Source: Diacronema lutheri (taxonomy: Eukaryota; Haptophyta; Pavlovophyceae; Pavlovales; Pavlovaceae). Taken from it: DNA of 64,000 nt. Below are positions 38,762 to 47,950 of the stretch, in pieces. How positions within the stretch are numbered: position 1 is the stretch's first letter; the number at the start of each line of letters is the position of its first letter. The notes beneath the pieces were generated by a model, which ran no database searches, was not told where the DNA came from, and worked only from the letters and a program-made list of their open reading frames with translations. The position numbers and the translations under genes are program-made. The stretch lies in contig JAGTXO010000055.1 of assembly GCA_019448385.1 (NCBI GenBank), forward strand, positions 124,001-188,000, written 5' to 3'.

Positions 38762-40668
38762 ATGACGCCCTGGCTGGGTATATTAGCACTGGTCGCGGCG
38801 CCTGTCCCGTCGGCATTCCGCGAGGAGTCCAAGTCGGGCGCGCTCTTGACGCACTTCCACCGTACGGCCGCCGCCGTCACAGAGAAAAGCGCCGACGGCG
38901 CGACGTGCACCGCCGCGTCGGCCGTGCTGCAATGCGGCGTGCCCATCGAGGGCGCCCTCGTCGACGGGCGCGCGCTGCTGTTCAAGATCTCGCCGTCGGC
39001 GAGCGGCACGCTCTCGGTCGATACGTGCAGCCCTGGCACGGCCGTCGACACCGTCCTTGAGCTCTACGCGTCGTGCCCGGACGCGGCCTTCGCGCTGAGC
39101 GGCGACCTGGGCGATGGCTACGCGGCGAAGAATGACGATGCGGGCGATCTGTGCGACGCGATCTCGACGGCGTCCAAGATCCGGGGCTTCGCCGCCGGCG
39201 GTAGCACGGGCGAGCAGTACGTGCGCGTGCGCGGCTTTGGCGGCGCTTCCGGCCCGTTCACCCTCACGCTGCAGTGCGAGGGCGAGAGCGACGCGCCCGA
39301 CGCGGCGCTCGTCATGGCCACGCGCGCGGGCGAGTGCCTCGCCGCGGTGCGTGTGCGGGCGCTCGGGTGCGGCGACGAGGTCACCGCCGTGCTGCGCGGG
39401 CAGGACGACGAGCGCCACCTCTACGCGCTCGACGTGCCCGCCGGCTCGGTGCTGCGCGTCGACACGTGCAGAGCTGGCACGGACTTTGACACTCAGCTCG
39501 ACGTCTACGATGGCTGCCCCGAGGCGGCGCGCGAGGTGTCGCACAATGACGACGCGTACCAATGCCAGCACCACAGCTACGCGTCGGAGCTTGACGACGT
39601 GCGCACCTCGGGCACGGGCACGCCGCACGTGCAGGTGCGCGCGTGGGGCAGCTCAGGCGGCAGCTACACTCTGCACGTCGACTGCGTGCAGCAGCCGCCG
39701 CCGCAGCCGGCGGAGCAGCCGGCGCCCGCCACGCCAAGCGCTGCGCCCAGCTGCGGCTCGATGCACGTCGGCCGGCTGAGCTGCGGCCAGACGGTGCTCG
39801 GCACGATGAACGCGACAATCCCAGCGCCGCTCTACGAGCTCGACGTACCCGCCGGACAATCTTTCACGCTCAGCGCGTGCAACTCGACCGCCGACACTGT
39901 CGTCGAGCTGTACTCCGAGTGTGACGAAGCGCTGCGCGGCGCGGGCAACATGCCTGGCGAAGGCTACCTCGCAAGCGACGACGATGGCTGCCGCGACACG
40001 CCGCACTCGCGCGCCTCGCTTCTCGCAGACCAGGCCCTCACACGGAGCGCGGGGGGGCCGGCGCTCGCACGCGTGCGCGCGTGGGGCGGCGACTGGAGCG
40101 ACGACGGGCGTTATGCGCTCGCGCTGCAGTGCGGCGACGCGCGCGCCAGCGCGCCCAATGCGCCGCCCGACGAGCCCGCGAGCCGCCCGAGCGCGCGCGC
40201 CGACAGCGTCGCCTCGACCGCCGAGCTGTGCGCCGGCGCGCGCGCGGTGCAGTGCGGCGACGTGGTGAGCGGCACGCTGCGCGAGGGCGAGACGGCGCTC
40301 TTCGCCCTGCGTGCGGAGCCGGACACGCTCTCCTACGTGCTCGACACGTGCGGCTCAAGCGACCAGCTCGACACTGTGCTCACGGCGTTCGACAGCTGCC
40401 CACGCGCAGACGGAGCGCACGTCCTCGCAACGGCCGACGACTCGCGCTCCAAGCTGTGCGGCGGCGCGACGCTGCACTCGATGCTCGACACGCTCGACTT
40501 TGCCGCCCTCTCCGCCGAGCCGAGCGCGGCCGCATTCGTTGAGCTCTCGGGCTACGATGTGGAGGTGGGCGGTGACTTCCACTTGCGCGTGCGCTGCCGT
40601 TCCGACACTGGATCATCGGACACTGGATCATCGGACATCAACCCGCCCGCGGCCGACGCGTCGCCGCC

Positions 40669-40699
<31 letters not shown>

Positions 40700-40861
40700 C
40701 CTACGCCACCCACGCCGCCCGCGCCGCAGCACGCCCACCGCACGGCCATGCCGGACGGCGTCAAGGACAGCCTGCGCCGCGCCGTGGGCGGCGCGAGCGC
40801 GGCTGCGGGCGCACTGCTCGTCCTCGGCGTCGTCGGCGGCGCGCTTCTCGGCACCAGCTAG
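38762..40861 (+). CDS. Surface protein with four PPC-like beta-sandwich repeats and a TM anchor
   Basis: 699 residues from the ATG at 38762 (signal peptide LGILALVAAPVPSA). Four related domains, at nt about 38920-39285, 39330-39690, 39750-40130 and 40225-40600, each follow CGxxxxGxL...LFxLxxPAG-xLxVDTC-x-DTVLxLYxxC and end in ARVRAWGG-YxLxLQC. This resembles bacterial pre-peptidase C-terminal (PPC) domains. A polyproline linker (about 20 Pro) and a hydrophobic C-terminus (AAAGALLVLGVVGGALLG) anchor it to the membrane. DTGSS is duplicated before the linker. The gene probably encodes a cell-surface or scale-associated adhesin; the ligand is unknown. Confidence 0.75.
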
Positions 40862-41112
40862 GGACGAGGCCGGGCTGCCGGCGTGCACCACGCCGCCGCA
40901 CGCGCTGCGCAGGCGGGGTTGGCAGGCGAGCATCTGGCTCGCGCGCGTACGCGCTCGCGCGGCCGTGACGCATGCGACACGCCGACGCGCTGCTTGTCGC
41001 AGCAGGTCGGACGCGAACGCGTGCTTGCGCGTTCAGCCGCTCTGCGCAGCATCTGAGTGCCCTGAGCTCTGGGCCTTCTTTCTTTTCAAATATTGACAAA
41101 TCTGGGTCGCAC

Positions 41113-42638
41113 CTACTCGCCGGTCGCTCGCGGGCGAGCTGCGGCGCGTCGCCGTTGTCTGCGGGTCACGAGCGTCCCCGCGCCGCCGCCGCCGTCACGC
41201 GTGCCCACGGGCAGAGCGGCCGCACCAGCCGGCGGCGCATCCGGCGCTGAGGCCTCGCGCGTCTTGCTCAGCGCGCTGGCGCTGCCGCTGCGCGTCTGGG
41301 CCGCCCTCGGCATGGGCGCAGACGCGACGCCCGACGGCCGCTCGGCCCGTGGCACGCGCGCCTTGAGCCAGTCAATCTCCGCCTCGGTGATGAGCGGCTC
41401 GGTCTCCTCGGGGAGCTCAAAGCAGACAATGTTCCTCTGCTCGCGCTGCAGCCGGTACACGCGCCCCTCGTGCATCGATCTGCGCAGCTGAGTGAGCACT
41501 CTCGCGAAGAAGGCCATCGCACGCTCCTTCGCCTCCTCAGAGAGCATGCGGTCGACATGAAACGTGTTCACGCGCTGCACGCACTGGCAGCCGTTCGAGT
41601 CCTCGCGCGAGGTGCCGCGCACTACGATCGACACGTCCGCGAAGAGGCACTGCGTCCACGTCGAGAGGCCTGCATCGTGCGTCGTGCGCCGGGGAGGGTG
41701 GGCGCGGGGGGGGGGGGGGGGGGTGGGGGGGACGCTGGCCGGCATGGACAGGAGCTCAGGCGCGGGGCAAGGCGCGACGAGTGCGGCGCGCGCGCGCACG
41801 TCGCACACTGCCGCGCGCGCGCACCGCCGAGCTTGCCAATCTTGAGCTCGATGCCCTCGCCCTGCGGCGTGTGCCCGTCGACCTCAGAAGCGACGAGCAG
41901 CGCGTGCGGCCCACAGCGGAGGCTCGTCAGATGGAAGAATTCAGAGGGGCGCGCGTCGGTGGCAGGGCGGGTGCACAGGCGGTGGAACTGGTGGCCGACG
42001 GAGCCGTAGTTGACGCAGCGGTGCTTGGGCACGTCGCGCGCGAAGATGGTGCCGTTCACCATCTGCAGGTCGGTGCAGAGTGCGTGTGAGAGCGACGCGA
42101 TCCGCTTCAGGCAGCGCCGCTCCGTCACAAAGTTGTATTCGCTGAGCACGTCAATGCCGGCGCGGAGCGCGGCGACGACCGTGCCCGCAACCGGCGCCAC
42201 GTTCGGGTAGATGTGGTCAAGCGGCACAAAGTCGCGCTGCTCGCAGATGGTCAGGTCCTGCACGTCGGGCGGCACGGTCTGCACGACGGGCGGCGTGCCC
42301 GGCACGCGCACGCGGTCGATGACGCCCTGCAGGCTGTCGACGTCGCCGATAAGCCACTGGAACGTCGCGATCCTGTGCACCGAGTACCCCGGCCCGGGCC
42401 CCTTGGTGCGCCCGTGCATCGCCGCCGCCGCCGCCTCGGCGAGCGTCGAGCCCGCCGGCGCGTTCGGCTCGTAAATGTTGATCGAGAACTTGAGCCTGCC
42501 CGCCTCGCGCGCAGTGGCCGAGGTGGGCGCGCGCCTCGCCGCGCGATGCGCGCGGCGAAGGGGCACCGTGCCGCACACGCCCAGCGCCGCCAGCGCGACG
42601 AGTCGCGGCAGCTGGCGCGCTGCACCCGGTCGCGCCAT
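41113..42638 (-). CDS. DXO/RAI1-family decapping exoribonuclease
   Basis: Exons 42638-41825 and 41669-41113 (GTGCGC...GCAG, phase 1) give 456 residues. NFVTERRCLKRIASL, the SEFFHLTSLRCGPHALLVAS segment and EVDGHTPQGEGIELKIGK carry the catalytic EVD...ExK carboxylate/lysine set of DXO/RAI1, followed after the splice by STWTQCLFADVSIVVRG, matching WWAQSFLAGVPxIVVGFR. These enzymes remove incomplete or NAD caps from RNA 5' ends. The N-terminus is a hydrophobic Arg-rich leader, and the C-terminus a disordered Arg/Ala tail. The single intron contains an 18-nt poly(G) run. DXO versus RAI1 cannot be separated. Confidence 0.83.
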
Positions 42639-42701
42639 CGCGCAAAAAAAAAAGGCTTTAAAAAGTTGGCTCCAAAGCCGTTTCGCGGGCAGGGAGGCAT
42701 C

Positions 42702-43472
42702 ATGTCCAGCCTCGCCGTGTCGAGGCTCGCGGGGCTCGCCTCACCCGGGCCGAACGCATACGACACGCTCGAAATGAGCGACAGGCGTGGCGTGAACCCA
42801 CTTCGCGTTGCTGCCGCGCGCCGCGCCTCGCCCGCGATGGGCGCGCCCGCTAAGCCGGCGCGCGTTTGCGGCCGCTACCGCGACGACGAGAAGCGGTTCA
42901 TCTCGGGACGGATGGCGCGCGGCAACGCCATCTTCTCGGAGCTCGGCCCTGGGCCCGCATACGCGCTGCCATCGACATACCTCGCCGCGCTCAAGCCGCT
43001 TCACCCGCGTGCACAGCTGCAGGCTATCCTGCCGCGCTCGTCGAGCCAAGCACTCTCGCCGCAGCAGCTCGACCGGCCGGCGCGGCCGCCGCGCGCAGAG
43101 CAGGCGCCCTTGCACTCGGCGGCGCAGCACGTGAGTATCGGCTCCGAGCGCCGGCGCGTGCGTCCCGCCTCCGCCGCGACCGTCCGCCGCTACTCAATGT
43201 ACGGTTTCGAGCACGACGTGGTGCCGCCCACCTTCCGCCGACCGGAGAGCGCGCGGCTTGCGCGGTCCGCCTCGTCGGCCGCCGCGCTTGGCACCCACGG
43301 CGCGGCCGCCCGCGCCCGGCCCCAGTCCGCCAACGGCGCGCCGCTCGCGTGGCGCGCGGCTGCGGTGCGCGGCTGCCATTCGACCGGCGTCAAGCTCGAC
43401 CCGCCCGGCCGCTCGGAGCCGCTGCGCTCCGCCTTCGTCCAGCCGTACGGGCTGAACCGCGTCGGCCAATGA
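42702..43472 (+). CDS. SHIPPO/STPGR-repeat (PGP-motif) protein, probably axonemal
   Basis: 256 residues. PGP-type motifs typical of sperm-tail PG-rich repeats occur at ASPGPNAYDTLE (about residue 14) and LGPGPAYALPS (about 87), with degenerate repeats after them; the chain is basic, Pro/Ser/Ala-rich and lacks other domains. STPGR proteins (ODF3, CIMAP) lie inside doublet microtubules of flagella, which suits a flagellated host. With only two clear repeats, the call is moderate. Start codons of this gene and DXO are 63 bp apart. Confidence 0.55.
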   Translation: MSSLAVSRLAGLASPGPNAYDTLEMSDRRGVNPLRVAAARRASPAMGAPAKPARVCGRYRDDEKRFISGRMARGNAIFSELGPGPAYALPSTYLAALKPLHPRAQLQAILPRSSSQALSPQQLDRPARPPRAEQAPLHSAAQHVSIGSERRRVRPASAATVRRYSMYGFEHDVVPPTFRRPESARLARSASSAAALGTHGAAARARPQSANGAPLAWRAAAVRGCHSTGVKLDPPGRSEPLRSAFVQPYGLNRVGQ

Positions 43473-43641
43473 GGTGCCGCCGCCCGGTGCACTGCGAGCG
43501 TTGCGTCTTGCCCGCCTGCATCCCGAGAGTCCCGACACCCGACTCTCGACTCCCGACTGACGAAACACAGCCCTTGGGGGCATTGGGCTGCCATCGTTTG
43601 CGTCACGCCACCCCCAGCGTCCGCCCAACGGGCTGCGCGGA

Positions 43642-44469
43642 ATGCGAGCGAGCTCCGGCGCCGCCGGGCCGGCGCAGGAGCTCGAGGCCGCGGCCGAGCC
43701 GCACGTGGACGTCTCACCGATCACCCAGTCGTCCTGGACCCCACTCTGGCGCCAGCGCGTTCGGCGCGGGGCGCCGCTCGCCGTGCTGTTCGCCGCCGCG
43801 GTCGCGCTCGTCGTCGTCGAGCCGCTGCAGACGATCTTATTCAGCGCGCTCGGCGCGCTGGTGCTGGTGGCCGTGCTGTACACGATGTACCTCGCCGCCA
43901 CCGACCCACGCCGTTTGGCGCGCGAGACGGCGCATGTGAGCACACGCGTTGTTTCGCACGTCGAGACGTTTCGCGAGACGATCGCCGCCGAGCATCGACG
44001 CGCAGAGGAGGCGCGCAAGCCGCGCGCGCTCTCGGACACGCAGGCGCTGCTGCAAGGCGCCTCGTTCACAAAGTATGGCCGCGCCGGCGCCCCGCACTTG
44101 CGCTGGGTCTGGCTCCGCCTGCGCGGGTCCGCGCTTGAGCTCTGCTGGGCGGAGAGCGCGCGCTCGCGCGCGGCGCCGACCGTGCTGCTGGTCGTGGACA
44201 TAACCGACGTGGTGGAGGGGCGGCACACGGAGGTATTCCAACGGCAGCGGCTCAACCTGCAGGGCGAGGAGCGATGCTTCAGCGTCGTCACGCACGCGCG
44301 CACGCTCGACCTCGAGGCGGCCGACTTGCCAACCGCGCAGCTCTGGGTCGCGACGCTGCGCGAGCTGGTCAAAAAGCAGCAGCGCACGGCCGCGGCGAGC
44401 GTGACCGGACCACACTCGCCGCAGCAGGAGCTGCTGCCCGTCTCGTCCACCATGTCGAGCGAGCGCTGA
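43642..44469 (+). CDS. Two-TM protein with a C-terminal PH-like domain
   Basis: 275 residues. Adjacent hydrophobic stretches APLAVLFAAAVALVVVEPL and FSALGALVLVAVLYTMYLA (about 43-85) form a hairpin anchor. A helix follows (VETFRETIAAEHRRAEEARK), then a PH-like fold at about 135-255: LLQGASFTKYGRAGAPHLRW, LRLRGSALELCWAE, VVDITDVVEGRHTEVFQRQR and the closing helix QLWVATLRELVKKQQ. The last pattern resembles PH domains of phospholipase C-delta type. A role at membrane contact sites or in phosphoinositide binding is only a guess. Confidence 0.65.
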   Translation: MRASSGAAGPAQELEAAAEPHVDVSPITQSSWTPLWRQRVRRGAPLAVLFAAAVALVVVEPLQTILFSALGALVLVAVLYTMYLAATDPRRLARETAHVSTRVVSHVETFRETIAAEHRRAEEARKPRALSDTQALLQGASFTKYGRAGAPHLRWVWLRLRGSALELCWAESARSRAAPTVLLVVDITDVVEGRHTEVFQRQRLNLQGEERCFSVVTHARTLDLEAADLPTAQLWVATLRELVKKQQRTAAASVTGPHSPQQELLPVSSTMSSER

Positions 44470-44692
44470 CGGCCGCACCGCACGGGCCACGTTGCCGTGC
44501 CGCCGCACGCCGCCCGTGCGATGGACAGCCGGAGCGGCGCCCGTTCTGACTTCTCTCAATTGAGGCTTCGGCTGACCATCGTGGGGGTGGGGTAAGCTGC
44601 CGATCGGGGGATGCGAGGCACTGCAAAGCGCCGAAACGGCTGGTGGAGCCGACGGCTGCAATGGGGCGCATCCGGCGAAGGGGGAAGGGGGG

Positions 44693-44695
<3 letters not shown>

Positions 44696-44727
<32 letters not shown>
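44696..44727. repeat. Poly(G) tract, 32 nt
   Basis: Run of 32 G in the 286-bp convergent gap between the PH protein and the zinc-finger gene, 28 bp past the latter's stop. Confidence 0.9.
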
Positions 44728-44729
<2 letters not shown>

Positions 44730-44755
44730 TTGACGGGAATAGAGGGGGCTGCAGC

Positions 44756-46003
44756 TCAAAGGCACGACGAGAGCATGTCGAGCAGCTCGTCGGCACTCAT
44801 CTCCTCCACGCCCTTGCCGAGCGCGGCGCTGGTCGGCGCGGCCGTCGCCTGCTTGCTGGCCGCGAGCGCGCCGAGCGCCGCGCTGGGCGCGGGCGCGCCG
44901 AGCGCGCTCGGCTGCGCGGGCGCGTACGCGTGCGCCGCCGGGCGCGCGTGCGACGCGCCGGCGGGCGCGGCCGCGGCGGCGCGCGCCTCCTCGTGCGCCT
45001 TGGCAGCGGCGACGGCGAGAAGCGGGAGTCGCGGCTTGGCCGGCGACGTGCCGAACCGACGCACCGACGTGGGCGAGCTGTACGGCGATGCCTCGGGCGT
45101 GGTGAACGGCGAGAGGACGGACGACGCGAGGGACTCCATGTCGGACGACGAGGCGCCGTCGTCGTCGCGGTGCTGCACGCCCTGCAGCTCGGCGGCGGTG
45201 GGTGCGAGCGGGACGCCCTCCCAACTCGTCGGCTCGTGCGCCATGTGCTTGCAATGCCGCTTGAGCGTCGCCTGTGTGCGCAGCTGCAGCCCGCAGGAAC
45301 ATATGAACATGCGGCCGCACGCCTTTAAATGCATCGTCAGGTCTTCGCGCACGCTGAACGACTTCTTGTCGCAGCGCGTGCAAACGTAGCGCTTCTCGCC
45401 GACGAAGTGGCGGCGCAAAAAGTGCTTCTTCGCCTGGTATTTGGTCGCGAAGACGCGCGGGCACACCTGGCACTTGACGGGCTCGTCCCAGCGCGGCGCG
45501 CTCTGCTCCGCCGGCAGCGGCGCGTGCGCGCCCGCAAGCAGCTCGTGCGGCGGCGCAAGGACAGGTGCGCCATGCGCTAAAGGCTGCGCCATCGCATGCG
45601 CCGAAGAAGGCTCGACGCCCGCGCCCGCAAAGGCCGTGGCGAAAGCGGGCGCGCCACCGGCCGCCGCCCACTCGGCGCGCTGCGCCGAGACGCAGTAGAA
45701 GAGCTGCGGCGAGACGTGCGGCGAGACGAGGCCGGTAGGCAGCGCGCCGAATAGGCCGGCCGCGCCAAGCAGCTGCGGGTTGACCGGGTTGACGAAGCGC
45801 GGCGTCGCGAACGAGGCGAGCGATAGCGTGCCGTGCGCACCGCCGCCCGCGCCTCCCGCGCCGCCGCGTGCGCAGCAGCTCGCCGAGAGCGCTGACGGGC
45901 GGTGCGGCGCGTGCGACGCGTGCAAAGCCTTGTCGTACTGCGCGAGCGCGCTCGCCAAACGCTCGGCCGCGCCATCCGCCCACGCGTTGGGCCAGAGGCT
46001 CAT
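44756..46003 (-). CDS. C2H2 zinc-finger transcription factor, IDD-like arrangement
   Basis: 415 residues, single exon. Fingers lie at about residues 176-262: CQVCPRVFATKYQAKKHFLR (C2H2), CTRCDKKSFSVREDLTMHLK (with a C2HC-type end) and CSCGLQLRTQATLKRHCKH. A C2H2 finger followed by two C2HC/C-S-C fingers resembles the INDETERMINATE (IDD) family and WIP/STOP1 relatives. The N-terminus has Ala/Gly/Pro-rich sequence; the C-terminus has a Ser cluster with SPF/TTP phospho-like sites and ends in a small acidic helix EEMSADELLDML, a possible activation motif. Confidence 0.8.
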   Translation of the reverse strand: MSLWPNAWADGAAERLASALAQYDKALHASHAPHRPSALSASCCARGGAGGAGGGAHGTLSLASFATPRFVNPVNPQLLGAAGLFGALPTGLVSPHVSPQLFYCVSAQRAEWAAAGGAPAFATAFAGAGVEPSSAHAMAQPLAHGAPVLAPPHELLAGAHAPLPAEQSAPRWDEPVKCQVCPRVFATKYQAKKHFLRRHFVGEKRYVCTRCDKKSFSVREDLTMHLKACGRMFICSCGLQLRTQATLKRHCKHMAHEPTSWEGVPLAPTAAELQGVQHRDDDGASSSDMESLASSVLSPFTTPEASPYSSPTSVRRFGTSPAKPRLPLLAVAAAKAHEEARAAAAAPAGASHARPAAHAYAPAQPSALGAPAPSAALGALAASKQATAAPTSAALGKGVEEMSADELLDMLSSCL

Positions 46004-46171
46004 GCCCGGCCGTCCCGAGCCCGTGGGACTGCTGGGGAGAGAAAACTCGATGACTGCTGCCTTGCAAGTTGCAACTGCTGCCCCAAGGCAACCACTTATT
46101 ACGAGGACCTACGAAACTGATTCCCACCCAACTTTCCTGGGGGAAAAAAAAAGGAAATTCTTTTCAGGAAA

Positions 46172-46290
46172 GTACCAACGACGCTCACGGGCGGGTCAAC
46201 AGGCGTCAACAGAGGGGGCGTGCACGGGGCCGAGGCGTGACGAGGCGTGACGAACGGATCGAGCGAGAGAGTGCACTCAGCGACCCCGAC
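46172..46290 (-). mobile_element. Retroelement copy, second body type, ends unclear
   Basis: GTACCAACGACGCTCACGGG, followed by CGGGTCAACAGG, is a diverged form of the shared end. The body (gtgcacggggccgaggc; gacgaacggatcgagcga) matches the copy at 21285. The far boundary and a target duplication are not visible, so the end given is approximate. Confidence 0.4.
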
Positions 46291-46379
46291 GCATACGTAT
46301 CGAGCTCCTCGCCGTGGCCGCCTCCGGCGGTTTGTGTCGCGGGCGCGGGCGCGGGCACGGGCGCGGGCGCTTGCGGCTG

Positions 46380-46403
46380 CCCCCCCCCCCCCCCCCCCCC
46401 CCC
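46380..46403. repeat. Poly(C) tract, 24 nt
   Basis: Run of 24 C between the retroelement copy and the scramblase gene. Confidence 0.9.
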
Positions 46404-46829
46404 ATCAATTCTGCGATCCCCGCGACCCCGCCCTACGTTGGCGTCTGCTGCGCGTGACCTGCTGCGTGATCTGGACGCACCGCGTGAAATCTGCGACAGG
46501 TGTACTCCTCGTGTGCAGCTCCCTTGCACGCCGGCTGTGCGTCGTCCACTCCTCCAGAGGGCCGTGCGAACACGCCTCGCGAGGGGCATCCCGCCTGTGG
46601 ACTGAGGGAGCCTTCTGCGGCCCGCGATTGGGTTGGGCGACGGGCGGCAGTCACACTAGCGACGGTTCGGGGCCACTGACCAATCTGCTGCCCACAGGAG
46701 AAAAATGCTGAGAAATGTCCCAGTGAGGAGGAGCGTGGGACGTTTCCTGGACTTTTTCTCTACCTCAAATTTGAGCGAGGTCAGGCGTCCCGCCGGGCCC
46801 CCGCCGCACGCGTACAGGGTGCGATCGGC

Positions 46830-47861
46830 ATGTCGCTCGACGCGCAGACGGAGAACATCTTCGCCAATGTGGACAAGTTCACCGTGCAGCAGAAGGTGCA
46901 CCTGCTCGAGGCGGGCACGTGCGGCTGCTGCGAGAGCGCCAACGAGTACAGCGTCTTTGACGGCACGCACGACACGCGCCTGCTCGTGGTCAAGGAGCGC
47001 TCGGATCTGTTCAACCGTGTGTGCTGCGCGCCGACGCACAACTTCATGCTCGATGTGATCGCCGTTGACCCGACGACTGGCAACGAGCTCTTCCAGGTGA
47101 TGACGGTGGAGCGCGAGGCGTGCTGCAACAAGCCGTGCATCGGCTGCTTCGCGTGCGGCTCGGGTTGCTCCGACAAGGTGACGCTCCACGTTGGCCGCCA
47201 GGAGGGTCCGGCGGGCAAGGTGCTCTCGACCGACTCGGTCATCGGCGTCGTGCAGCAGCCGACCAACGGCGGCGGCGGCCTCCACCCGACGCTGCTCGTG
47301 ATGGACCGCGACGGGATGGAGGAGAAGGCCCTCAAGGTTCGTGGCCCGACTTGCTTTGGTGGCTGCTCTGAGTGCTGCTGCGATGTCGACTTCAAAGTGG
47401 ACGAGGACCGCGCGCTCATCCGCAAGACCAAGCCGTCGTCGATGCAGGGCGCGCTCCGCGAGCTCATGACCGACTCTGACGCGTTCACCATCGAGATCAA
47501 GGATAAGACGATGACGCCGCTGCATAAGGCACAGCTCATCGGCGCGATGCTCCTCGGCGACTACATGTTCTTTGAACGCGACACGGACATGATCTCGTGC
47601 GAGAACGGCGCGCTCACCTTCAACCTGTGCAATTGCTTCTGCTTTGGCTGCCTCTGCCCGTGGTGCGCGCGACGCGCGCGCGACGCGTCTGCGCGCGCCG
47701 TGCCGCGCAGCGCGCTCATGCGCCTTTCTTCCCACCTGCCCGCTCACACCGTTTCGCGCCGCTCGTGTCGTATGCGCGCCCGGGGCCTGGCTGGCCCCTC
47801 CTCGCGGTGCAGCAAAATCTCGTGCGGCGGTGGCAGCGGCAGCGGCGGCGGCGGCGAGTAA
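46830..47861 (+). CDS. Phospholipid scramblase family protein
   Basis: Exons 46830-47662 and 47813-47861 (GTGCGC...GCAG, phase 2) give 293 residues. VQQKVHLLEAGTCGCCESAN, the Cys-rich CCNKPCIGCFACGSGC, GPTCFGGCSECCCDVDFKV, GALRELMTDSDAFTIEI and AQLIGAMLLGDYMFFE follow PLSCR (PF03803) from end to end. The cysteines are likely palmitoylation sites. The short last exon replaces the family's C-terminal TM helix with CPCKISCGGG and Gly/Ser. Family members bind Ca2+ and phospholipid, but scrambling activity is disputed for several. Confidence 0.9.
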   Translation: MSLDAQTENIFANVDKFTVQQKVHLLEAGTCGCCESANEYSVFDGTHDTRLLVVKERSDLFNRVCCAPTHNFMLDVIAVDPTTGNELFQVMTVEREACCNKPCIGCFACGSGCSDKVTLHVGRQEGPAGKVLSTDSVIGVVQQPTNGGGGLHPTLLVMDRDGMEEKALKVRGPTCFGGCSECCCDVDFKVDEDRALIRKTKPSSMQGALRELMTDSDAFTIEIKDKTMTPLHKAQLIGAMLLGDYMFFERDTDMISCENGALTFNLCNCFCFGCLCPWCARRARDASARAVPRSALMRLSSHLPAHTVSRRSCRMRARGLAGPSSRCSKISCGGGSGSGGGGE

Positions 47862-47950
47862 GCGCCGCGCGCGCGGGCGCGGTGCATGTGTCGAGAGTCA
47901 GCCGGCCCCTGCCTTTCCATACTTAACGGCCCCAGGCAAAAAGGGGCAGC

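Larger units (their letters stand above)
46004..46829. other. 826-bp divergent intergenic region
   Basis: It holds the promoters of the zinc-finger and scramblase genes, a retroelement end at 46172, and a poly(C) run at 46380-46403. No coding sequence is supported; short open frames are compositional. An A/T-rich patch at 46134-46170 lies next to the element. Confidence 0.5.
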
